Positions 52,386 to 62,194 of a stretch of DNA of 64,000 bases are shown here, one piece after another. Each line of letters opens with the position of its first letter. Positions within the stretch are counted from its first letter, which is position 1. The stretch comes from Nonomuraea candida. GTDB lineage: Bacteria; Actinomycetota; Actinomycetes; Streptosporangiales; Streptosporangiaceae. The stretch covers positions 1 to 64,000 of the forward strand of contig NZ_JOAG01000016.1 in NCBI RefSeq assembly GCF_000725485.1. Direction: 5' to 3'. The notes under the pieces are model-generated. The model did not search any database and was not told the origin of the DNA. It saw only the letters and a list, made by a program, of their open reading frames with translations. Made by a program: the position numbers and the translations under genes.

Positions 52386-52931
52386 ATGGCCCGCCCCGGA
52401 CGGGTGGTGCTCGCCGGCGCCGTGACCGGCCTGCTGCTGGTCGCCTTCGGCAAGGGCATGCAGACCACCACCACGACCACTCCCGCGGCCGCCGGAGTGG
52501 TGCCCAAGAGCATCGACATCCCCTCGATCGACGTCGAAGCCTCGCTGATGAAGCTCGGCCTGGAGAAGAACGGCGAGGTCGAGCTGCCGCCGTACGAGAA
52601 GCCGAAGGTGGCCGGCTGGTACACCGGCAGCGCCGTGCCCGGCGAGAAGGGCGCCTCGGTGATCATCGGCCACGTCGACACCAAGACCGCGCCCGCCGTG
52701 TTCTACAAGCTCAAGGAGTTACGCAAGGGCGAGACCGTCAAGGTGGAGCGCAGCGACGGCAAGGTCGTGGAGTTCGAGGTGGACGCGATCGAGCAGGTGC
52801 ACAAGGACCGCTTCCCGGCCGAACGCGTCTACATCGAGGACGGGCTGAAGCTGGTGACCTGCGGCGGCAGGTTCGACTACGCCACGGGCGAGTACCTTGA
52901 CAACGTCATCGTGTACGCGTCCCAGGTCTGA
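52386..52931 (+). CDS. Class F sortase
   Basis: This 181-residue protein has an N-terminal membrane helix (VVLAGAVTGLLLVAFG) and a sortase domain. His96 lies in IIGHVDTK and the catalytic Cys159 in LVTCGGRFD, both in the class F pattern. The Arg of the catalytic triad is not obvious; Arg162 is a candidate. Class F sortases are typical of Actinobacteria and their substrates are poorly known. The neighbouring surface protein is the natural candidate. Confidence 0.92.
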   Translation: MARPGRVVLAGAVTGLLLVAFGKGMQTTTTTTPAAAGVVPKSIDIPSIDVEASLMKLGLEKNGEVELPPYEKPKVAGWYTGSAVPGEKGASVIIGHVDTKTAPAVFYKLKELRKGETVKVERSDGKVVEFEVDAIEQVHKDRFPAERVYIEDGLKLVTCGGRFDYATGEYLDNVIVYASQV

Positions 52932-52937
52932 GGTGAG

Positions 52938-53867
52938 ATGACCAGCGTGGACCACCTGCCCGCGTCCGGCTCCCGAGTCCCCTGGGACGAGGTGCACCCG
53001 CGGGTGCGCGCCGCGGTCGAGGACTTCCTCGGCGCCCCCGTGACCGAGGCCGTCACCCAGCCGGGCGGCTTCTCCCCGGCCGCCGCCGTGCGGCTGCGCA
53101 CGGCCGGCGGCGGGCGCGCCTTCGTCAAGGCCGTCGGCCCCGGGCCCAACCCTCTCACCGCCGGCATCTACCGCGCCGAGCTGCGGATCGCCGCCGCCCT
53201 GCCCGCGTCCGTGCCCGCACCCAGGCTGCTGACCGGGTTCGAGCTGGCAGGCTGGGTGACGCTCGTCTTCGAGGACGTCGAGGGCCGGCATCCCGATCTG
53301 CCCTGGCGGCGCGACCAGCTCGACCGGGTGCTGACGGCGGTGCGGGAGATGTCGGCGGCGCTGACCCCGGCGCCGATCGACGCCCCGGCCATCGCGGAGG
53401 TGTTCGGGGGCAAGCTCCAGGGGTGGCGCGACCTGCTGGGCGAGGACACCACGGGGCTCGACCCGTGGGCGCTGCGCCACCTCCACGAGTTGGCCGAGCT
53501 GGAGGACGGCTGGGTCGAGGCCGCGGCGGGCGACAGCCTCGTCCACGGCGACCTGCGGGCCGACAACATCCTGCTCACCGGCGAGCGCGTCTATGTCGTG
53601 GACTGGCCGTGGGCCTGCCGGGGCGCGCCCTGGTTCGACCTGCTGGCCATGCTGCCCTCGGTCGGGATGCAGGGCGGGCCGGCGGCGTACGAGCTGGTCG
53701 ACCTGCCCGGCCCCGAGGTCACCAAGGTGCTGGCGGCGATCACCGGCTACCTCGTGCGGCAGGGGCGCATGCCCGGCCCGCCGGGCATGCCCACGCTCCG
53801 GGCGTTCCAGCGGGCCCAGGGCGTGGTGGCCCTCGACTGGCTGAAACACCGCACGGGCTGGTCCTGA
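52938..53867 (+). CDS. Aminoglycoside phosphotransferase-family protein
   Basis: This 309-residue kinase-like protein has the APH/choline kinase core: the catalytic loop LVHGDLRADNILL and the metal-binding VVDWPWACRGAPWFDLL. The family includes antibiotic and small-molecule kinases; nothing in the sequence tells the substrate. It starts 7 bp after the sortase with AGGTGAG as ribosome binding site. No resistance should be claimed from this alone. Confidence 0.9.
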   Translation: MTSVDHLPASGSRVPWDEVHPRVRAAVEDFLGAPVTEAVTQPGGFSPAAAVRLRTAGGGRAFVKAVGPGPNPLTAGIYRAELRIAAALPASVPAPRLLTGFELAGWVTLVFEDVEGRHPDLPWRRDQLDRVLTAVREMSAALTPAPIDAPAIAEVFGGKLQGWRDLLGEDTTGLDPWALRHLHELAELEDGWVEAAAGDSLVHGDLRADNILLTGERVYVVDWPWACRGAPWFDLLAMLPSVGMQGGPAAYELVDLPGPEVTKVLAAITGYLVRQGRMPGPPGMPTLRAFQRAQGVVALDWLKHRTGWS

Positions 53868-53931
53868 CGGCCTCGCCCGGGCGGGGCGGGGCGGTGTGCG
53901 TGAAGCGGGCGGGTGCGAGTCGTGCGGCGGG

Positions 53932-53937
53932 TAGGCT
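53932..53937 (+). promoter_or_regulatory. -10 box for tsaB
   Basis: TAGGCT lies 8 nt before the tsaB GTG and there is no ribosome binding site, so the tsaB-rimI-tsaD mRNA is probably leaderless. Confidence 0.55.
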
Positions 53938-53945
53938 AAACAGTC

Positions 53946-54593
53946 GTGCTGGTCCTGGCCTTTGATACCGCGACGCCCGCCGTCACCGCCGCGCTCCACG
54001 ACGGGCAGCGCGTGCTCGCCGAGTCGACGACGATCGACGCCCGGCGCCACGGCGAGCTGCTCGTCCCCACCATCGAGCGCGTGCTGGAGCAGGCGGGCGC
54101 GCCGCTGCGCGAGGTGACGGCCATCGTGGCGGGCAGCGGTCCCGGCCCCTACACCGGGCTGCGCGTCGGCCTGATGACGGCCCAGGGGCTCGCCACGACG
54201 CTGGGCGTCCCCTCCTACGGCATCTGCACGCTCGACGCCGTCGCCTACGGCAGCGGCCGCACCGAGCCCTTCCTGGTGGCCACCGACGCGCGGCGCAAGG
54301 AGGTGTTCTGGGCGCGCTACGCCGACCTGCGCACCCGCCTCGACGGCCCGTTCGTCGACCGGCCGGCCGACGTCCCGGTCGAGGGGCTGCCGGTCGTGGG
54401 CGCCGGCGCCGGGCTCTACCCCGACCTCCTCGGCGACGGCGGCGACGCGCCCCCCTACCCCTACGCGGGCGCGCTGGCCTCCCTGGCCGCCGAGCGGCTG
54501 GCCGCGGGCGTCCCGCTCGACCCGCCGCGGCCGATCTACCTGCGCAGGCCCGACGCGGTCGTGCCGGGCGCGCCCAAGAAGGTGACGGCGTGA
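53946..54593 (+). CDS. tsaB: tRNA t6A synthesis protein TsaB
   Basis: TsaB (215 residues) dimerises with TsaD in t6A synthesis. It has the ASKHA N-terminus LVLAFDTATPAVTAALHDG and the conserved IVAGSGPGPYTGLRVGLMTAQGLA. It lacks TsaD's metal site, as expected. The GTG start is leaderless in appearance. The stop overlaps rimI by 4 nt (GTGA). Confidence 0.95.
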   Translation: MLVLAFDTATPAVTAALHDGQRVLAESTTIDARRHGELLVPTIERVLEQAGAPLREVTAIVAGSGPGPYTGLRVGLMTAQGLATTLGVPSYGICTLDAVAYGSGRTEPFLVATDARRKEVFWARYADLRTRLDGPFVDRPADVPVEGLPVVGAGAGLYPDLLGDGGDAPPYPYAGALASLAAERLAAGVPLDPPRPIYLRRPDAVVPGAPKKVTA

Positions 54594-55036
54594 AGCTGCG
54601 CCCGATGACCCTGGCCGACCTGCCGGCGGTCATGGCGATCGAGCGGGCCACGTTCCCGCTCGACGCGTGGAGCGAGGGCATGATGCGCGGCGAGCTGGCC
54701 GAGATGCCCCGCTCGCGCCACTACGTGGTGGCCCTGGTCGACGACGAGATCGTGGCCTACGCGGGCCTGGCCGCCGCCGCCGACCAGGCCGACGTGCAGA
54801 CCATCGCGGTGCTCGACAGGCACCAGGGCACCGGCATCGGCAGCGCGATGCTGACCGAGCTGCTGGCCGAGGCGCGCCGCAGGGGCGCGCGGGAGATCTT
54901 CCTGGAAGTACGCGCCGACAACCCCCGCGCGCAGGCGGTCTACCGGCATTTCGGGTTCGAGGAGATCGGCACCCGCCGCCGCTACTACGACGACGGCACC
55001 GACGCGATCATGATGAGAAGGAAGCTGGATGGCTGA
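54590..55036 (+). CDS. rimI: Ribosomal protein S18-alanine N-acetyltransferase
   Basis: RimI (148 residues) is a GNAT enzyme that acetylates the N-terminus of S18. It shows the acetyl-CoA site [15 protein letters not shown] and the C-terminal [23 protein letters not shown]. The GTG overlaps the tsaB stop, and its 3' end overlaps tsaD by 8 bp. Confidence 0.94.
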   Translation: MKLRPMTLADLPAVMAIERATFPLDAWSEGMMRGELAEMPRSRHYVVALVDDEIVAYAGLAAAADQADVQTIAVLDRHQGTGIGSAMLTELLAEARRRGAREIFLEVRADNPRAQAVYRHFGFEEIGTRRRYYDDGTDAIMMRRKLDG

Positions 55037-56060
55037 CGAACCTCTGGTCCTGGGCATCGAGACGTCCTGCGACGAGACCGGCATCGGCATCGTCAGGGGC
55101 CACACGCTGCTGGCCAACACGATCGCCTCCAGCATGGACGAGCACGCCAGGTTCGGCGGCGTGGTGCCCGAGGTCGCCTCGCGGGCCCACCTGGAGGCCA
55201 TGACGCCCACCGTGGAGGCCGCGCTGGCCGAGGCCGGGCTCCGCTTCGCCGACATCGACGCCATCGCCGTCACGGCGGGCCCGGGGCTGGCGGGGGCGCT
55301 GCTGGTCGGCGTGGCCGCGGCCAAGTCCTACGCGCTCGGCCTCGGCGTGCCGCTCTACGGCGTCAACCACCTGGCCGCCCACGTCGCGGTCGACCAGCTC
55401 GAACACGGGCCGCTGCCCAAGCCGTGCATCGCCATGCTCGTCTCCGGCGGCCACTCCTCGCTGCTGCTCGTGCCCGACGTGGCCGAAGACGTGATCTCGC
55501 TGGGCTCGACCGTGGACGACGCCGCGGGTGAGGCGTTCGACAAGGTCGCCCGCGTGCTCGGCCTGCCGTTCCCCGGCGGGCCGCACATCGACAGGGCCGC
55601 CCGCGAGGGCTCGGGCACGGCCATCGCGTTCCCGCGCGGCAAGCTCGACGACGGCACGCTCGACTTCTCCTTCTCCGGGCTCAAGACGGCCGTCGCGCGC
55701 TGGGTCGAGGCGCGCGAGGCGTCGGGGCAGTCCATCCACGTGCCCGACGTGGCCGCCTCCTTCCAGGAGGCCGTGGTGGACGTGCTGACCCGCAAGGCGC
55801 TGCAGGCGTGCCGGAAATACGACGTGCACGACCTGCTGATCGGCGGCGGCGTGGCGGCCAACTCCCGGCTGCGCGCGCTGGCCCAGGAGCGCTGCGACGC
55901 GGCCGGCGTGCGGCTGCGGGTGCCCCGGCCGGGCCTGTGCACCGACAACGGCGCCATGGTCGCCGCCCTCGGCTCCGACCTGGTCGCGGCCGGCGTCACG
56001 CCGTCCACGCTGGAGATCCCCGCCGACTCCTCGCTGCCGATCACGACCGTGCACGTGTGA
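55029..56060 (+). CDS. tsaD: tRNA N6-threonylcarbamoyladenosine transferase
   Basis: TsaD (343 residues) transfers threonylcarbamoyl to A37 of tRNA. It begins [15 protein letters not shown], and the metal ligands lie in [11 protein letters not shown] (HxxxH) and [18 protein letters not shown] and [11 protein letters not shown] are conserved. The tsaB-rimI-tsaD order is standard; TsaC is not in the window. Confidence 0.96.
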   Translation: MADEPLVLGIETSCDETGIGIVRGHTLLANTIASSMDEHARFGGVVPEVASRAHLEAMTPTVEAALAEAGLRFADIDAIAVTAGPGLAGALLVGVAAAKSYALGLGVPLYGVNHLAAHVAVDQLEHGPLPKPCIAMLVSGGHSSLLLVPDVAEDVISLGSTVDDAAGEAFDKVARVLGLPFPGGPHIDRAAREGSGTAIAFPRGKLDDGTLDFSFSGLKTAVARWVEAREASGQSIHVPDVAASFQEAVVDVLTRKALQACRKYDVHDLLIGGGVAANSRLRALAQERCDAAGVRLRVPRPGLCTDNGAMVAALGSDLVAAGVTPSTLEIPADSSLPITTVHV

Positions 56061-56247
56061 GCGCCTGTGGGAGAGCGCCCGCAGGCGCATCACCAGGGCC
56101 ACCGTCGCCAGCGCCGAGAACAGCGCGAGCTGCCACCAGTCGCTGTCCCGGCCGCCCAGGTGCCGGTCCAGCAGGTGGTTGACGGCGTGGAAGGTGTTGG
56201 TGAACACATATCCGGCCAGCACCACCGCGATCACGTCGCGCCACCAC
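56061..56247 (-). pseudogene. Remnant of a small integral membrane protein gene
   Basis: On the minus strand this stretch encodes RLWWRDVIAVVLAGYVFTNT, then FHAVNHLLDRHLGG...DWWQLALFSALATVALVMRLRAL, with two membrane helices and natural composition. The frame then runs into the antisense of tsaD, where the sequence becomes a meaningless Gly/Arg string. No upstream half is found before 56302. It looks like the C-terminal part of a decayed gene, or a very short intact protein lacking a clear end. Confidence 0.45.
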
Positions 56248-56301
56248 AGGCGCGGACCGAGGGGTCAGCCCCTGGCCCGGGTCGCTCTGGCCCGCGGCGC
56301 G

Positions 56302-58221
56302 TCAGTCCTTGGGCCGGGTCGGGCGCAGGAGGGCCTCGGCCAGGGCCAGCATGGTCTCCTCCAGCGCGTCGAGCCGCTTGTTCAGGTCGGCCGCGGCCGG
56401 CTGGACGATGCCGGTCACCGTGCCGGCCAGCTCGTCGCCGTCGGGCCGGGCCCTGACCAGCTCGGTGAGCGCCTCGGTGGCGGCGGTCAGGCGGTCGGCC
56501 TGCTCGCCGGCGTGCGCCTGGAGCACCTCGCCGACCCGCTCCTGGATGGCCAGGTCGGCGGGCAGCCGGCTCACGCTCTCGGTGACCGTCTCGATGCGCT
56601 CGTCCACGGACTCCAGGTGCGCGCTCGCCTGCTCGGCGCGCGCGGCCAGCCCGTTGAGGTGGGTGTCGAAGCCGTTGAAGCGGGTGTCGAGGCCGCCGAA
56701 GTGGCCGTCGATGGCGTCGAAGCGGCCGCTCAGGTGCTCCTCGGCCTCGACCAGCCGCTCGTCGATGGCGTCGATCTGGTTGTCGAGCTTGTTGAAGCGG
56801 CCCTCGTTGCGGGTGGCGATCTCGCCGGCGTGCTGGTCGGCGGCGGCCATGCGCTCGTCGAGGGAGGCGAAGCGGGCGTCGACGCGTACGTCGAGCGCGT
56901 CGAACCGGTCGTCGTGGCGCCCCAGGTGGCCGTCGAGGGTGCCCAGCCGCTTGTCGACCGCGCCGAGCTGCCCGTCCATGGACACCAGCCGCTTGTCCAC
57001 CCCGCTCATCCTGCCGTCGAGCCCGTCGAGCCGGGTGTCGATGTCGGCCAGGCACTCGTCGGCGGACTCCAGCCGGCTGTCGAACCCGGTGAGCCGGGAG
57101 TCGAGGGCCGTGAGCTTGCCCTCGGCCCGGTCGAGCCGGGCGTCGACGCCGCTGAGCCGGGCCGTCAGGCGCTGCTCGCTCTCGCCGAGCTGCACGGCCA
57201 GGTGCCGGTCGGTCTCGTCGAGCCGGGTGGTCAGGCGCTGCTCGACCTCGGACATCCGCGCGCCGAGCTGCTCGTCGGCCTCCTTGAGCCGGACGACGAG
57301 CCGCTCGTCGGCCTCCAGGAGCGCCGTGGCCAGCCGCTGGTCGGTCTCGGCCAGCCGGGCGCCGAGCCGCTGGTCGGTCTCGTCGAGGCGGGCGCCCAGC
57401 CGCTGCCCGGTCTCGTCGAGCCGGGACGTGAGCCGTTCGTCGGTCTCGTCGAGCTTGGCGGACAGGCGCCGGTCGGCCGCGTCGAGCTTGGCGGACAGGC
57501 GCCCGTCGGTCTCGTCGAGGCGCGCGGTGACGTGCCGCTCGGCCGCGTCGACCTTCTCGGACAGCTGCTCGGCGGTGCCGGCGATCCGGTCGTTGACGCT
57601 CTCGGACAGGTCGCTGATGACCAGCTCGACCCGGTCGGTACGGCCCACCAGCTCCGCCATCGACTTGTCGAGCCGGGTGAACCGGCTGGCCGCGGCCTCC
57701 ATGCTGGAGTTGAGCCCGGCCAGCATCGCCGCGAAGTCGGTCATGCCCCTGGTGAGCCCGTCGGTGGTGTCGAGCACCGACTGCAGCCGGGTGAGCGCCT
57801 CGTCGACGTTCTCGCCCACGGTGCCCAGGTCGGCCCACAGGCTGGGCAGCTCCGCCACCGGGGCCACCCGGGCGTCCACGTGGCCGACGCGCTCGCCGAC
57901 GGCGTCGACGTGGTCGCGCACGGCCTCCACGTGCTGGGCCAGCCCCTCGGCCCACATCGGCGGCCTGGCGGAGATCTCCTCCAGCCGGCCGCTGACCGAC
58001 TCCAGCGTGCCGCTGAGCCCGCCCAGCTCGCGCTCGCGCACCTCGCGCAGCAGCCATTCCATCCCTTCGAGCCGCTGGCGGATCTCGTCGAGCACCGCGC
58101 CCTGGGTGCGTTGCTCGTAGACGTGGTCCTGGGCGGCACGCGCGAGCAGGTCTCGCATCCTCTTGGGCACGGCGTCGTGGGCGCCTGCCTGAAGAACGGC
58201 GGTGTGGTTGGAATGGTCCAC
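56302..58221 (-). CDS. Long coiled-coil repeat protein
   Basis: This 639-residue protein is almost all predicted coiled coil. After an N-terminal part (1-250) with conserved EIRQRLEGMEWLLREVRERELG, eleven or so 11-residue units of the type ARLDETDQRLG run in series. Units of 14 residues (IDTRLDGLDGRMSG) then follow to about residue 450. The pattern recalls apolipoprotein-like or kinesin-like annotations in actinomycetes. There is no signal peptide, so a cytoplasmic scaffold or filament-like role is possible. The GTG start is behind AAGGAG. Confidence 0.88.
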   Translation of the reverse strand: MDHSNHTAVLQAGAHDAVPKRMRDLLARAAQDHVYEQRTQGAVLDEIRQRLEGMEWLLREVRERELGGLSGTLESVSGRLEEISARPPMWAEGLAQHVEAVRDHVDAVGERVGHVDARVAPVAELPSLWADLGTVGENVDEALTRLQSVLDTTDGLTRGMTDFAAMLAGLNSSMEAAASRFTRLDKSMAELVGRTDRVELVISDLSESVNDRIAGTAEQLSEKVDAAERHVTARLDETDGRLSAKLDAADRRLSAKLDETDERLTSRLDETGQRLGARLDETDQRLGARLAETDQRLATALLEADERLVVRLKEADEQLGARMSEVEQRLTTRLDETDRHLAVQLGESEQRLTARLSGVDARLDRAEGKLTALDSRLTGFDSRLESADECLADIDTRLDGLDGRMSGVDKRLVSMDGQLGAVDKRLGTLDGHLGRHDDRFDALDVRVDARFASLDERMAAADQHAGEIATRNEGRFNKLDNQIDAIDERLVEAEEHLSGRFDAIDGHFGGLDTRFNGFDTHLNGLAARAEQASAHLESVDERIETVTESVSRLPADLAIQERVGEVLQAHAGEQADRLTAATEALTELVRARPDGDELAGTVTGIVQPAAADLNKRLDALEETMLALAEALLRPTRPKD

Positions 58222-58275
58222 CGAAAGCTCCTTCGCTCGCCGACGGTCTGCCGCGCAGCGGTGGGATAGGTCCGG

Positions 58276-58395
58276 TTTATAGGTGCAAGGCGAAGAACGC
58301 GGTTAACCGCAATAAGGAGGAGAACTCCCGCCCGCCCACCTTAGCCTTTCGATCAAGGTCCGTCAGGGCTGAATTGAAAGATCGCGGTTAACGCG
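58276..58395 (-). promoter_or_regulatory. Promoter and GCGGTTAAC operators of the coiled-coil gene
   Basis: GCGGTTAACCGC (58299-58310) is a perfect 12-bp palindrome. A second GCGGTTAAC lies at 58384-58392, 85 bp away. On the minus strand a TATAAA box (58281-58276) lies about 17 nt after the palindrome, which therefore covers the -35 position. This fits a repressor site. Nothing else is seen in 58222-58416. Confidence 0.5.
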
Positions 58396-58416
58396 CCGAT
58401 GGCCGGATTCGGTGGT

Positions 58417-59607
58417 TCAGGCAGGTGAGAGCGGTTTGCAGATGAGAACCGAGGGTTTGTCGGCGATTCTGGTCAGGATGATGACCGCGGAAGCGGGGCC
58501 TTTGAGCCGCAGGTCGGCGCGCAGGCGTTCGATGTCGAGGGCGGAGCCGCGCTTTTTGATGGTGACATTGCCGATTTGTCGCTCGCGGAGGGCGGCACGC
58601 AGCTTTTTCAGAGAAAACGGAAGAATGTCCTCTACTTCGTATCGGGTGGCCCAGGGGGTGTCCACCGGCTCGTCGGCCGCGATGTAGGCGATCTGCGGGT
58701 CGGGCAGCCGGCCGCCGACCAACTCGGCCACCTCGCCGACGAGGTGCGCGCGGATCGCGGCGCCGTCGGGCTCGTAGACGTAGCGGCCGGGAGGGCCGGT
58801 CGGGGCCCGCACGCCGGTGGCGGTCAGGCTGTGGCCGCCGGGCAGCAGGGTGGCCCGCCTGCCGCCGCCCCCGCCCGTCCAGAGGGTCGCCTCCTTGACC
58901 TCCCCCTTGTACGAGATCCACTCGGCCTCCGCGCCCTCGGGGATGAACGCGTACGGGATGCCGGGGGCGACCTTGAGGCAGGCCAGCCGGGCGCGGGAGA
59001 GCAGGCCGAGCACCACGGGCCAGGGCGGCGAGTAGGCCATGGGGTCGAACGTCCTGCCCCTGCCCGTGCGCCTGGCCGGGTCGGCGAACAGCACGTCGTA
59101 CTCCTCCGGCGCGACCCCCGCCGCGTCCCCCACGGTCACCGTCACGCGGCCGGAGAGGCCGAGCGCCTCGGCGTTGGCCCGGGCCACGGCCACGGTCAGC
59201 GGGTCAGTGTCCACGGCGGTCACGACGCAGCCGGCGCGGGCCAGCGCGACGAGGTCCCCGCCGACCCCGCAACACGCGTCCACCACCCGCGGCCCCGAGC
59301 CGGTGGGTGACGGGGGGTGGTGGAGGGCGAGGAGGCGGCGGGCGCGGTGGGCGGCGACCTCGGCGCGGGTGGACTGCTCCAGGCCGTGCGGCGTGAAGTA
59401 CATCAGGGCGGCGTCCGCGCCGAACTTGGCCCTGGCCCGCTCCCTGAGCCCGGCCTGGGTGAGCGCCGCCGAGGTGAGCGCCGCGTCGTACGTCCGGCGC
59501 AGCGCGGTGGCGGCGGCGACCGGGTCGGCGCCCGTCAGCTCCCCGGCCTCGGCGAGCGCGCGCCTGCCGCGCGGGGTCAGCAACTCGGTGAAGGCGTCGA
59601 GGTCCAC
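58417..59607 (-). CDS. Class I SAM-dependent methyltransferase, THUMP-like C-terminus
   Basis: This 396-residue protein has a Rossmann methyltransferase core: VVDACCGVGGDLVALARAG for SAM and VLFADPARRTGRGR, a DPxR catalytic-type motif. The C-terminal part (YEVEDILPFSLKKLRAALRERQIGNVTIKKRG) matches the THUMP-like domain of actinobacterial RNA methyltransferase candidates. The GTG at 59607 (VDLDAFTELLTPRG) is chosen because TAACGT lies 8 nt upstream; the frame stays open to a GTG at 59628. The RNA target is unknown. Confidence 0.9.
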   Translation of the reverse strand: MDLDAFTELLTPRGRRALAEAGELTGADPVAAATALRRTYDAALTSAALTQAGLRERARAKFGADAALMYFTPHGLEQSTRAEVAAHRARRLLALHHPPSPTGSGPRVVDACCGVGGDLVALARAGCVVTAVDTDPLTVAVARANAEALGLSGRVTVTVGDAAGVAPEEYDVLFADPARRTGRGRTFDPMAYSPPWPVVLGLLSRARLACLKVAPGIPYAFIPEGAEAEWISYKGEVKEATLWTGGGGGRRATLLPGGHSLTATGVRAPTGPPGRYVYEPDGAAIRAHLVGEVAELVGGRLPDPQIAYIAADEPVDTPWATRYEVEDILPFSLKKLRAALRERQIGNVTIKKRGSALDIERLRADLRLKGPASAVIILTRIADKPSVLICKPLSPA

Positions 59608-59615
59608 GTCACCTG

Positions 59616-59621
59616 ACGTTA
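59616..59621 (-). promoter_or_regulatory. -10 box for the methyltransferase gene
   Basis: On the minus strand TAACGT is 8 nt from the GTG at 59607, fitting a leaderless promoter. It lies inside the longer alternative reading frame, which supports the shorter start. Confidence 0.5.
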
Positions 59622-59762
59622 GCGCCACGCCCGGGACGGGGGGACGGCCGGGCGGCCCGCCGCCGGGCCGGAAGCCGGGCCGGAAGTGCGCGCACGTGGC
59701 AGACTCGCGGGACCGCCGCCGCGGTTTTACGTGTCTGATCGCTCTCAGCGGAGGCGTTCGTG

Positions 59763-59791
59763 TTGACTGTCAAGCCCCTCTTGCATATGTT
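59763..59791 (+). promoter_or_regulatory. groES-groEL promoter
   Basis: A -35 TTGACT (59763-59768), a 17-bp spacer and a -10 TATGTT (59786-59791) form a good vegetative promoter. Transcription should start at about 59798, at the left edge of the CIRCE element. Confidence 0.85.
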
Positions 59792-59796
59792 TCCTG

Positions 59797-59823
59797 TTGG
59801 CACTCTCCCCTTGAGAGTGCCAA
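59797..59823. promoter_or_regulatory. CIRCE operator (HrcA binding site)
   Basis: TTGGCACTC, nine bases, then GAGTGCCAA: a perfect 9-bp inverted repeat matching the CIRCE consensus. It sits on the groES transcription start, so HrcA would repress until heat shock. hrcA itself is not in the window. Confidence 0.95.
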
Positions 59824-59911
59824 CGTGCGACGAGGCAGGTCTGACACCCGCGACGGCAGGCCCCGCTGGTCGCCTCTTCTGATCATTCAAATCTGAAGGG
59901 GAGGTCCGATC

Positions 59912-60223
59912 GTGACGACCGCCACCAAGGTTCCCGTTAAGCCGCTCGGCGACCGCATCGTGGTCCAGCCGCTTGAGGCCGAGCAGACCACCGCTTCCGG
60001 CCTGGTCATCCCGGACACCGCCAAGGAGAAGCCGCAGGAGGGCAAGGTCCTCGCGGTGGGCCCCGGCAACTGGGACGAGGACGGCGACAAGCGGATTCCG
60101 CTCGACGTCTCCGAGGGCGACATCGTCCTCTACAGCAAGTACGGCGGCACCGAGGTCAAGTACGGCGGCGAGGAGTACCTCGTGCTCTCCGCCCGCGACG
60201 TTCTCGCGATCATCGAGAAGTAA
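59912..60223 (+). CDS. groES: Co-chaperonin GroES
   Basis: GroES (103 residues) forms the heptameric lid of the chaperonin. It has [25 protein letters not shown] with the mobile loop and the C-terminal [15 protein letters not shown]. The GTG follows GGGGAGG. groEL lies 71 bp downstream; a G/C-rich stretch between them (GGGGCTTTCGACGC region) shows only a weak hairpin. Confidence 0.97.
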   Translation: MTTATKVPVKPLGDRIVVQPLEAEQTTASGLVIPDTAKEKPQEGKVLAVGPGNWDEDGDKRIPLDVSEGDIVLYSKYGGTEVKYGGEEYLVLSARDVLAIIEK

Positions 60224-60279
60224 GCCGGATGTGTCGAGCCCCGGGCGCTCTTGAGGGCGGCCGGGGCTTTCGACGCTAG

Positions 60280-61914
<1,635 letters not shown>

Positions 61915-61930
61915 CCGATCCTTCCGCCGT

Positions 61931-61975
61931 CCGTACGGCCCGTGCCCCGTCGGGGGTGCGGGCCGTACGGCTTTT
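61931..61975 (+). terminator. groESL terminator
   Basis: An 18-bp stem (61931-61948 with 61953-61970; two G-T pairs) on a GTCG loop is followed by CTTTTC, one of the few hairpins here with a short T run. It lies 16 bp after groEL. Confidence 0.92.
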
Positions 61976-62026
61976 CACGGCCGGGGCGCGGGCGGACGGC
62001 CGTTCCTGGCGGCCGTTCATGGCGGG

Positions 62027-62068
62027 CGGCCAGGATGGGGCGGCCAGGATGGGGCGGCCAGGGTGGGC
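62027..62068. repeat. 14-bp tandem repeat downstream of groEL
   Basis: CGGCCAGGATGGGG occurs at 62027 and 62041, with a third imperfect copy at 62055. The 61976-62194 gap also has a TACGGT box at 62132-62137 that might be a -10 for the next gene. No reading frame is credible there. Confidence 0.7.
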
Positions 62069-62194
62069 GGCCTTCCACGGCGGGGCCGGAGGCCGGGGGT
62101 GGGCGGGCGACGGCCTGACGGCGGGCGACGTTACGGTGGGGTGCGTGGGGCGTTCCGGGCTGGAGCGCGGGCCGGGGCCGGAGAGGTGACGGGC

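Noticed and set aside
52938..53867. Aminoglycoside resistance gene
   Set aside because: Only the broad phosphotransferase fold can be supported; family members have many substrates.
55008..56234. Minus-strand frame of 408 codons through tsaD
   Set aside because: Only its first 58 or so codons, in the intergenic part, look like protein; the rest is tsaD antisense.
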